In this document: piece by piece, positions 35,336-45,400 of the stretch
How positions within the stretch are numbered: position 1 is the first letter of the stretch
How the letters are laid out: each line of letters opens with the position of its first letter
DNA from: Cydia pomonella
Lineage: Eukaryota; Arthropoda; Insecta; Lepidoptera; Tortricidae
DNA length: 64,000 nt
Reading direction: 5' to 3'
Assembly (NCBI RefSeq): GCF_033807575.1
Contig: NC_084707.1
Span: forward strand, 24,701,888 to 24,765,887
Position numbers and translations under genes: made by a program
Notes under the pieces: generated by a model
The model's input: only the letters and a program-made list of their open reading frames with translations
Told to the model about the DNA's origin: nothing
The model's database searches: none

Positions 35336-35405
35336 TCAGTGAAAACGAGTTTTCACTAGTCATAACTAATTATCCTTTAGGCCTCAGTGAAAACAAGTTT
35401 TCACT
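35336..35405. repeat. Duplicated small palindrome (CAGTGAAAACGAGTTTTCACT)
   Basis: CAGTGAAAACGAGTTTTCAC and CAGTGAAAACAAGTTTTCAC lie about 45 bases apart. Each is a 9 bp inverted repeat with a 2 to 3 base centre, preceded by CCT. Confidence 0.7.
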
Positions 35406-35696
35406 AATTTTATTGTAAAAAGCAGATTATGTTAGGTATTAAACTGCCCGCTAGATGGCACTGCGCATGAAAACTTTTAGCCTCGCAATCAAGACTTAGG
35501 CTCGCCAAAACATGTCGCGCGACTGAGTATAAATACCTACGTTAGTTAAACTGTATTATTAGCTTAGAGAAATATGATACTTGTATTGGATACGGGAATA
35601 GTTTTTATATTTCATAGTTATGCAATACAAGAAAGTAACAGATAACACTAGTGCGTAATATTAAAGTAAATGACAAAATCATTAATATAAAACCGT

Positions 35697-35860
35697 ACGG
35701 TTACAACCAGTTGACACTTGATGTTTACGTTAGCAACAACGTGAATTCAATCATAGTCCATCTCGCTCGCACTGATCAATTAGTGCGATAGAGAGGAAAT
35801 GCTATCGAGTTCACGCAGTCTCTAACGTAAATGTCAAATGTCAACTCGTGTTACGGCCAC
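35697..35860. mobile_element. Hairpin MITE
   Basis: Left arm GTTGACACTTGATGTTTACG pairs with CGTAAATGTCAAATGTCAAC. Inner arms CTCGCTCGCAC and GTGCGATAGAGAG also pair, so most of the 164 bp folds back. Non-coding. Confidence 0.7.
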
Positions 35861-35940
35861 TGTTCGTTTAATTAATTTTTAAATCCCTCGCTAGTGATAA
35901 TAAAAACGCTTAATGTTTGGTGATACTGCGAAGACACTTA

Positions 35941-36192
35941 GCCCGATTCGAAGAATGAGATAAGATAATGATAAGTTCTGGTTTAGATATCGTTTGTATG
36001 TCGCATAATTGACAGAAGCAACTCGATTCGGGCAACCAATGTCACTTTGACGTTAGAAATATCGTAGATAGATCTTATTGGGATCACAGCGGAATCGAAA
36101 TAAACGTCAATTTTGACATAACTAAACGTAGGTATCGATCTTTTAAAGATCTTTCCAAGATATTAAACGTGTTTTAATATTCGAATCGCGCC
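35941..36192. mobile_element. TIR MITE (CGGCCCGATTCGAAG family), second copy
   Basis: Starts GCCCGATTCGAAGAATGAG and ends ATTCGAATCGCGCCG. The body matches 55581-55852 with a short internal deletion after GGTTTAGATA. The terminal bases and duplication are eroded. Confidence 0.85.
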
Positions 36193-36748
36193 GACTGTTT
36201 ATATATGGTGCTATCAAGGCATAGTTATAGCAACTCACTTATTTTCAACAAATGTTACACTAAGAGGCTATCAACACCCAATGTCCTTGAAATTGATGTT
36301 ACTTAAACAGTTTTTTAAGAAAGACTATTTTTTTAGTCATATTAATTATATTTCAAAGACCGTGGTTGTACTCGATACATGATTGAACGAAAACGGCTCG
36401 ATAGAAAATAATTGCAAAGATTGGTCTTAAAATCACAATTAAACGGTTTTATGTCTTTATTGTTTTGACTTATGGGTCTGCAATTAAAATCACAATTTCA
36501 AAACATTTATATCTAAACCGCTATTGAGTAAAATATTACACTAATAATCCACTTTTTTTATTTCAATATTTTTCTTATTATTCCCTTGCCCAGGCCCAGT
36601 AACATGCGACAGTGCTATCTCATTTACTCCGATACAAATAGACAGTGTGCGCGCATTAGGTATTGACAGCCTCTTAAGTAAATTCTCTATGGCGATAGCT
36701 TCTACACGTTGTTTAAATCCGAGTATCCCAGTAATTTTTATATTAGCA
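36193..36748. other. No gene recognised
   Basis: A 76-codon minus-strand frame at 36541-36771 has no domain and runs into the repeat at 36749. Not called. Confidence 0.35.
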
Positions 36749-36867
36749 TAATCCCCGGTAATAACCGTCAATACTGCGCCAGCGATTATGCTCTTCGAAA
36801 GAAGGCTGGCGTAGCGCCAGCGCGGACATCGGGAATCGATACTATAAAACTTTTATTTGATATGCAA
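36749..36867 (+). repeat. Dispersed repeat, copy 2
   Basis: See 35158-35275. This copy has an extra GGCTGGCGTAGCGCCAGCGC palindrome in the middle. Confidence 0.7.
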
Positions 36868-37043
36868 TGCAAGACTAAGCCCCTGACATGCGAGTTTCAG
36901 AGATGCAGACTGCAGAGGCCTTATTCAGAAACAAATACTTCATTTTTAATACAAATAATTACATATATATATTTGCGTCTTCATTTTGTTGAATTATATG
37001 TATATCGGCACTACCCGTTCAATGTTGTAAGTTCATAGTTTCC

Positions 37044-37172
37044 TGCTACCCAAAGGTTGTCTGGAAGAGATCGCTTCTTAGCGATAAGACCGCCTGTTGT
37101 TACCTAACTTTTACGTGTTTTTTTCATTTCCTGTCTATTTGTAACTGTGGTGCACAATAAAGAATATTTACT
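37044..37172 (+). repeat. LINE 3' tail (GGTTGTCTGGAAGAGATCG type)
   Basis: Contains AAAGGTTGTCTGGAAGAGAT and TAGCGATAAGACCGCCTGTT, and ends CACAATAAAGAATATTTACT with TTAC repeats. I recall this as the 3' UTR of an abundant lepidopteran LINE. A minus-strand scrap lies at 55481-55512. Confidence 0.7.
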
Positions 37173-37194
37173 TACTTACTTATATATATGTATG

Positions 37195-37410
37195 TTATTA
37201 TTTATTTATCGTATGGCAATTACTACTACACTGTACATTGAATAACTATTAGTTTATAATCTAAATCTACATTTCTCCAAGTAGGTAAGTAATGGCTGAA
37301 CTCGTTATGTTTTTAAAATCTTCCACTGGGCCATCGTATTTTGTCAGTGGGCACTCCAAAATGATATGACGAACAGTTTGCTTTGGGCACCCGCACTCGC
37401 AGCTTTCCTA
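37195..37410 (-). pseudogene. LINE ORF2 C-terminal scrap with Cys-His block
   Basis: The minus strand from about 37405 reads SCECGCPKQTVRHIILECPL then KYDGPVEDF, the Cys-Cys-His-Cys block at the end of Jockey-like polyproteins. An AATAAATAAT-rich tail ends near 37195. Confidence 0.7.
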
Positions 37411-37551
37411 TATATGTTTATTTATATATATTGAATATGTATATATTTAAAACATATATTTGTGTAAGTATAGTATCATAGTAGTCTCAACTTGTGTCTA
37501 TTTCCATATCAACTCTTTACAATCCTGCACCAAACTAACTATTTCTGTTTA

Positions 37552-37648
37552 GCCCAATGGTTGACTGGTAGAGAATGCCTCAAGGCGTTAAGTCTGCCAT
37601 TTGTACTCTTTTTGTAAATTTGTGCAATAAAGTTTAAACAAACAAATA
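37552..37648 (+). repeat. LINE 3' tail (GGTTGACTGGTAGAGAATGCC type)
   Basis: AATGGTTGACTGGTAGAGAA, GTTAAGTCTGCCATTTGTAC and GTGCAATAAAGTTTAAACAA. It has the same architecture as 37044-37172 but diverged in sequence, so a sister LINE family. Confidence 0.65.
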
Positions 37649-38326
37649 ACTATTACTTCTGGACCCGGGTATGTGCTTAAACTACGTCCAAAAGAGAGGT
37701 ATGGGCACTATGAATGAGAGGTAGGACACAGCACAGCGGATGTCATTCACAGCGGCTTACGCTTTAGACCTCTACCGTACCCGGCCACGGCAGTTTAGAC
37801 CCAATTTCTCGAGTATATGCAATCTTTAAAAGACTGGACGACTTTGGAAAAATATATTGAGCAAAATGATTTGATATGTCTCTGAATAATATTTTGTAAA
37901 AATTAAAGAGTATTTAATTTGAATGCGTTTACAATATCATATCATTCATATCAAATGCATAATTCAGAATAAGACTCCAGGTAGCTGACAGGTATTGCGC
38001 GGGTTTCGGACTGGCCCGGACGGAATGTGGAATTTGTAGATGCTCTGGTTCTGATATCGGATAAGCTTGACCAAGCGATTCATGTTAACTTTTATTCCAT
38101 TTTATGACTAGAATTTGAAATTGGGGAATGTTGAATTCTGATACTGGGAGAATCATTTGTTAAATTTTGTCTATTTTGAGTTGAAATTTGATTTTGTTTT
38201 TACGGATATACTTCATCCGATACAAGGTGTTAATTCGGACAAAGCCTGGTAAATCTATTAAAAGCTGTATCTATGACTTTTATGTATAATTGAAAGGTAG
38301 CGTAACTTTGAAAATAATAATGGTGG
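37649..38326. other. No gene recognised
   Basis: Nothing coding; no paired repeats noticed. Confidence 0.4.
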
Positions 38327-38330
38327 TTAA

Positions 38331-38501
38331 GGGTGCCTTTCCACCAGAGGATGTGCTACGCTACGTTGCTATGGATGTGTTTGATATCCACCAATCATGT
38401 TAAATCATAGCTTAGTTGGACCCGTTTCTTCCAGTCCTATGCTCTGTAGACCAATGAATATGATTCAATACATCCATAGAAAAATAGCGTGGAAAGCCAC
38501 C
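38331..38501. mobile_element. MITE flanked by TTAA
   Basis: Ends GGGTGCCTTTCCACC and GTGGAAAGCCACC pair with small gaps. Inner blocks (CTATGGATGTGTTTGAT and its near-complement at about 38464-38480) extend the arms. TTAA lies on both sides (38327-38330 and 38502-38505). TTAA suggests a piggyBac-type target; a TAA/TTA target cannot be excluded. Confidence 0.75.
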
Positions 38502-38958
38502 TTAAGCTGATTTCTTAAAACGTAGCATGTACTAGTGTTATTACTATTTACTACTTAAAGTTTTCACTACCACGCAGTATGAGCTATGCGCTACGTACGT
38601 AGCCGATAACGTGGGTTTCCTACACCCCCATTTGGGGCGGCTTCAAAGCAAAAAACAGAGAACCCGTCATTGAGGCAGTTAAATTATGTCAGTCACCCGT
38701 GCGTCTCGCTCGTGCCAAAACGTCATGTATCTACGGATAAATACGAGCGACATGTACGCGCCACAGACATCATTTAGATATATCATTTTAATGTCACAAT
38801 GTAAGTTGGAATTACCCTCAATGTTTTAAGCATGGGATATTTACCATGTTGTTACCATAAGTTGCGAATATTTCGGCATTGTTACAAACGCCATGATTGC
38901 TGAACAGAATAATATACACTTCTTACAACACTTTCCAATGCCTTTCCGATTCTTATTT
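38502..38958. other. No gene recognised
   Basis: No frame or clear repeat. Confidence 0.4.
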
Positions 38959-40940
38959 GGACGTAGTTAAAGGAAAAGGATTCAATCCACAGCGAGATGA
39001 GCAAAAGTTATGGAGGTTTAAAGTTAGAAATGGTATTCCTCATTACTGATTCACTTTTCCCATAATACTTATTTGGATGAAACATGAGTTTTGACGTGTT
39101 TTAAGATTCTGTACATAAACGATTTAGTTTAATGTCGTATTTCTTGAGATATTTAACTAAATGTGGGGTTGGATCCATTTTGAGAAAATACTTTTTCCAT
39201 GTAACCTTTTTCATTTTAAATAGGCAATAAGGATCCATCCCAATAAATTGGAAAAAAAGCGAGAAAATCACCAAGAAAAGATAAAAAACTATATTAAAAA
39301 AACAATGTAATAGCTTATCAAAGTATTGAGTATTAACAAAATTGAGATCACTTCTGTTTAACGATAATAAAAGCCTCTTATAATCACTAATAGTTTTTTT
39401 TTATTTTATTAGCCTATTTGTGTGTCCCACTGCTGGGCAAAGGCCTCCCCTATAGCTTTCCAATCCTCCCTGTGCTGAGCAAGGTCCCGCCAGTCCCGCT
39501 GAAACGCATCACTAATCGTTTACATAAAAAAAAAATTTAGGACATAAATCAAAATACCATTTTTGAACAATATTTCCCATAACATACCAAATTCATCACA
39601 TATTAATCTTTTGTACAACTAATGGAAAATGAATATTTAATAGTTAATACCAAAGTAATTGTAGATTAAAAGATATATAACTATAACCATACCACTTACT
39701 TTTATGCCTATATTCCTTGCAAAAAATTTAGGATCGCTATTCTCAGCTAAATAATAACATACACATATTAGAACAGAACTTTAATAATTTATCTTATAAG
39801 TCGGAAGAAGTTTTGATGGACTCAACCAAAATAGCTTTTACTCACCATTTGTGTCGTTACAAATCCACAGACCTGTCTTTCGCGACAATGCACAGCATGA
39901 CGCAATAGCAAAATCAGTTTTTTTAGTTACAAAAATGATAGGTAAAGTTTCAAAATTATAATTACTATAACATTATTAATACCAGCAACGTATAAACGAA
40001 ATTAATACTAAAAGCAATTTTTTTTATGAACAATATAATTAACATGGATCGTTATTAAAATTTAGCATTATATTGCCATTTTAAATATAAAAAATCCCTA
40101 TAACGTATTTATGTAAACTGGATCTTTTCCGTTGATTAATTTGCCACTATGCAACTATACCTGGAGTAAATTATCAAAAAAGATCCAAGTAACTTAAATC
40201 GACTTTGATGTTTGACGCTGAATATAAGAACAAGTTAATTTAAACCTGCAAAAATGATTCAAACAGTTTGAATGATTTCTGTTATTTTTCCTCATCTATT
40301 TAGTTTGTTTATGAATTACGATCCAAGTCGACATATATAGTAAAAAATTCAAAATTAGCCTATCATAGCAGTAAAACTGCCTTTTAGGTTGAGTATAAAG
40401 TTGTTTAAATTTAAAAAGTCAGCCTAAAGTTAATATATTTAACATGAATCGTTTTTGTTGTTTACTGATACACCAATGCTGGATTAACAAGAATTCCATA
40501 AATGTGATCCAAGTTTGCTGAATCGTTTTTGTTGTTTAGCTAAATTATTTACACATCGTCAAATTAGTTTCTCAAAAACGATCCAAATGGGTTGGATCGG
40601 TTTTGTTGATATATATTTAGGACGAAAAGTATTCATTGCATTTTCTCAAAAACATTCCAAGCAGTTTGGATTTTTCTTGTTGAAATTTATATAAACCAGT
40701 CCTGTCACTAACATAATTTTACAACAAGGTACCAAGAGTATTGAATACTTATTGGTGAATATCATTTTTAATCTTTCATACATGGGGGATGGTATCCCAT
40801 GTCGATTAAAATATGAAAACGCTATGTGAGCTCAGTGCTTTTTTGCTGAATGAAAATATACACATTAAAGGCCTGCCTGGTATACTTAACTCATGTTTTG
40901 GTATTTTTGTGGATTGGATCCTTTTCCTTTAACTACGTCC
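38959..40940. mobile_element. 1.98 kb non-coding TIR element with internal ATCCAA/TTGGAT repeats
   Basis: The two ends are 32 bp inverted repeats with one mismatch: GGACGTAGTTAAAGGAAAAG then GATTCAATCCAC on the left; the right end is the complement, with GATCCAATCCAC. ATTT flanks both sides (38955-38958 and 40941-40944). The interior has no long frame. It repeats variants of GATCCAA and TTGGATCGTTTTTGTTG in both orientations, notably at 39174, 39229, 40119, 40183, 40320, 40505, 40578 and 40650. It contains a younger LINE-tail insert (39392-39507). Non-autonomous DNA transposon; superfamily not assignable from what I see. Confidence 0.82.
39392..39507 (-). mobile_element. LINE 3'-end insert with 9 bp duplication, nested
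   Basis: Starts with a T-rich AATAAAATAAAA-complement tail, then AGCCTATTTGTGTGTCCCAC and TGCTGGGCAAAGGCCTCCCC. ATCACTAAT flanks both ends (39383-39391 and 39508-39516). Same tail family as 20386-20538 and 57115-57145. Confidence 0.88.
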
Positions 40941-40944
40941 ATTT

Positions 40945-42147
40945 ATTATTGAGAAACAAACTTTAACGCACGCTATTCGTGAATGAAAATAAATATAAAC
41001 ATCGCCGCATGCTTGCAAATGTCTTATTCGAATTGCTGATAGAGCGCTGGAAATTGGAAGGTAATATTTTTAGTAAAAGGTAACACATTGTTTTCGATTA
41101 GATTGATTTCTAATTGAATCTTTACTGTATTAGCGCCTTAATGAAAATTTAAATGCGGTTGGTATATTTTGCCCGGTTACATGTCATGTACGGGTGTACA
41201 TATATCCGTGTAATACATTTAGAATGTAATGTAATGTAATATTATACAGAAGGTATATACGATTGATTACGTTTATTTTTTAGAGGTTGTATATTAGTAC
41301 ATTGTTTAGAAACAATTTACGAACGGGTGTGAATTGAGTCGAAAGTGAGTTTGTAATTCGTGTACCGCCCGTGGCACACGCAATGATTTTCATCACACTT
41401 GTGAGAAAAAAAGGGATATAAATAAAACTTCTCCCAAATTTCGTACGTACATTACAGCCCTAGATCGAAATTTAGGGTTTACGGATCGTATCGCCTACTT
41501 GTGCTTAATACCAGCTTTAACGAACAAGTGTGATAAAAAATACAATTACAGTAGTTTGCCCAAGCTTTCAACCCACCTACACTCGTTGAATAAATCTAGT
41601 GAGTGACACAGCAAGCCACTAATGGATCACGTCTGTTCTGAAATATACTTTGATGTATTGACACCCAGACTTCTAAAAGAGAATGCACTTTGAAAGATAT
41701 TTATAGAAAATACAATTGGCAAACTTTGACTTCGGTCTGTCGCAAAACTCAAACGTGAATATTTGCAATTGCAATCGTAAGCTAAAGTCAGACTAGAATG
41801 ATAGGTTTCCGAGATTCTTGCGCCGGTATCTTCTGGGGTGTGTGGTACTGAACTGGAACTGAACTGGTGGTAGTTTTCGACATCTTTAAGTGTAGGCACG
41901 TTACAATGCCTAAATTGAAAAACCAAGGAAAAAAATGCGATATTATAAATAAGACTAAACAAACAAAATACATTACATCAAAAAACAATGCGTTTATGAG
42001 ATTTATAAACAGTAAGTATATATGTACACTGGAAGTGTGCAGAGTTCCATTTTTTTTACAAATATTTAAGCAAAATATAACATCGAATCCATAATCAGTT
42101 TTTTTATGTTTAACAAACAATAATGTTATATTTCTTCGTTAAAAATA
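40945..42147. other. No gene recognised
   Basis: Overlapping frames of 75-111 codons at 41627-42120 on both strands have no domain and mutually exclude each other. Not called. Confidence 0.4.
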
Positions 42148-42152
42148 CTAAC

Positions 42153-42254
42153 TGTAATAAAACCAGCACGTCCGTTCTAACGCCATTTATTTGCGAACAA
42201 CCCGAATACCCACATCTCATATTTATCAAAGATTATATGATTACCTACATTACA
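42153..42254 (-). repeat. 3' LTR, 102 bp
   Basis: Identical base for base to 46765-46866. Contains AATAAA on the minus strand within CAAATAAATGG. Confidence 0.95.
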
Positions 42255-42453
42255 CTCCTCTACGCTAAACATATGAACTAATATTCTAGGGAACCTTTTA
42301 ACCACCGTCTATTGAGCTGGGGACGAATGTCATCTCAGAACGAGCCCAACATGATAACTTGCAACTGCGAAAAATTAAGTTACATTAGGTAAACGAAACT
42401 AGTATATAATAATTTAGTAATAGGCGGTTAAAGGGTTTAACAGCTTTTACATT

Positions 42454-45400
42454 CTAAATTTTATAATTAGGTTTATTTAATCGACACTGACGGATTGGGC
42501 GAGCCCGGGCAGGTGTAGAAGCACGAGGAGAAGCAAACTGCCACTCCGGTGAAGCCGGAGAGGCGCTGCCAGAGCTGGCGGTCTGCGCCGTGCCGCGCGA
42601 CTCGTCCGCGGAGGCCGCCGACGTCTCCGCCCGAACCCTCACCGGTGTTACCGGTGTCTCCGCCGATACCGAGCGATGCCCTTGAGAATCTGTGCCAAGT
42701 GTGTCGGATGGTTCTATTGCCGTCGTGGTAGCTGCGAGAGATAGCCTACCGTTAACTGACCGTTTCCGCAATTGATCGATATGCCTGTGTACAGTTTCAC
42801 CATCATCTCCTAAAACTTTATAATTGCTCGGCCCTAGAACATCTACTATTCGACCCGGAAACCATTTTTCTCCCTTCAAGTACTTCCTATACCAGACCGC
42901 GTCCTCCATCTCTACACTCCTACTCACTCCTCCCGCCGCCTCCTGCTGCCGCTGCTGCGCACGCCGCACGTGTCCCTCCCTGTCCGGTTTAATTGTGTCT
43001 AAACGCGTGCGTAAACGTCTACCTAAAAGAAGCGTAGCCGGGGATTCGCCCGTAGTGGAGTGTTCTACATTACGGTAATGTATCAGAAAGGCCCATAATG
43101 CCCTCTCCACGTTCTGGTTTTCTTGCAGTGCCTTACGGATCACCCGCTTTAATGTCCTAACTGAATTTTCCGCTAACCCGTTTGACGCCGGATGATACGG
43201 AGCTGTAAATATATGTTCAATGCCACAATATTTTGTAAAATCATCGAGTTCCTTTGAAGTGAATTGCTTGCCGTTATCACTGACTATTTGTTTAGGTATG
43301 CCGAACCTACTGAACAATTCGCACAGCCGATCTATTAACCCTCCCGCTGTGGTATTAGTGACATTAAAGACCTCTATCCACTTAGACATAGCATCCACTA
43401 CGACTAAATACGTTTTGCCCCCTATAGGGCCCATGTAGTCCAAATGGAGGCGCGACCAGGGTCGGTGAGGCCAAGTCCACATGCGCGGCGTGTGCCTGGC
43501 TGGCGCGTCCGCGTGCGCCGCGCACACCGCGCACGCGCGGCACACGCGCTCCACGGCCTCGTCGATCCCCGCCCACCATACATAACTGCGAGCGAGCGCC
43601 TTTGATTTGACGATTCCCATGTGAGGCTCATGAATCATAGTTAATATTTTATCTTTACATTTTTCTGGTACCACCAGCCTGGGACCCCACATGACGCACC
43701 CTAGTTCCTCGTACAACTCGTTCTTCCTATTGAAGTATGGTTGTAAATTCGAAATCTCACATGATTCGGGCCAGCCATCCCTAATGTAACTTAAAACCTT
43801 AGATAGCAATGGGTCACGTGCCGTCTCTCGTTTAATTTCATTATAATCTAGCAAGAGTGCTTGTTGAACAAAGTGCAAATAAGTTTGTTCCGGTGCCGAT
43901 AATTTGTCTTGGCTCTTGGTACTAACGGGTAACCGCGAAAAACCGTCCGCGCCGTTATTATCCGTTCGCACATATTCAATATCAAACGAGTAGGCCGATA
44001 AAATAATCGCCCATCGCTGCATCCGACTAGCTACCATAGTCGGTATACCGGTGTTGGGTCCGAAAATTGACACTAGCGGTTTATGGTCGGTACGTAATGT
44101 GAAATGCCGACCATACAAATACTGGTGAAATTTATTCATACAAAATATGATAGCTAATGCCTCGCAATGTATTTGTGAATAGTTCCGCTCGGCGTCATTG
44201 AGAGTGCGCGAAGCGTAGGCAACGGGCCGCTCGCGGCCGTCCGGGCCCGGCTGCGTCAGCACGCCGGCCACGCCGCGCGAGCTCGCGTCACAGGTAACAA
44301 ACAGCTGTTTCTTAGGATCATAGTGAGCGAGTACCTCCGCGCTGGCTAATATTGCCTTAATTTCTTTAAAAGATCGTTCACATTCTGAAGACCAAAACCA
44401 TTGTTTTTCCTTTTTAAGAAGTTCATATAGTGGGACTAACTTCACACTCATATTCTTAATAAATTTCCCATAGAAATTAATAATACCTAAGAAGGAACGG
44501 AGCTCCGTGACGTTACTTGGTCTAGGTACCCGAAGTACAGCCTCGACCTTGGCCGGGTCGGTTTTTATACCATCCTTACTTATTATGTACCCGAGATATT
44601 GAACTTCGTCTACTAAAAATACGCATTTGCTACTTTTTAGTTTTAAACCGGCCTTATGTATCCTGCTGAACACCGCTTCTAAGGCCGCTAAGTGTTCTTG
44701 TTTAGTTTTACCCCCAATGATTACGTCATCCAAAAATATTTCCACATTAGGTATACCTTTCAGCAAATTACACATTATACGTTGGAATATTCCCGGACTG
44801 GACGATAACCCGTATACTAGTCGATTATACCTATATAGACCGCGATGCGTATTTATAACGGTATATTTTTTTGAATCATCCAGCTCGATCTGGTTATAGG
44901 CTTGGGATAAATCTATTTTAGAAAAGTAGCACGCTCCGCTAAGGCTTACCATTAAATCATCGATTTTAGGCAAGGGATATCGATCAATTAGCAAAACCGG
45001 ATTCAATGTAGATTTATAGTCGGCACATATTCTCAAAGAACCGTCAGCTTTATTTACCGGCACCAGCGGTGAGGCCCAGTCGGAGCAGTCCACGGCCTCG
45101 ATGACGCCGTCCCGCAGCATGGCGTCCAGCTCGGCGTCAACCCGCTCGCGCAGCGCGTACGCCAGCGGCCGCGCGCGGTGGAACACCGGCGCCGCCCCCT
45201 CGCGCACCCGCAGCGTTGCCTGCCCGCCATTGTACCGCCCGAGCCCGCCGCTAAACAATTCTTTATATCTGCAAAGTAAATTATTTATTTCATTAGACAT
45301 TTTTAGATCATCAACCTTTACATTGTTACAATTGCTGAACTCGGGGATCTTAATATTTAACTCGGCCAACCACTGTCTCCCTAGCAGTGAGGTAGTGCCT

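Noticed and set aside
41627..42120. Three overlapping frames of 75-111 codons
   Set aside because: On both strands, mutually exclusive, no domain, no splice or conserved motif.
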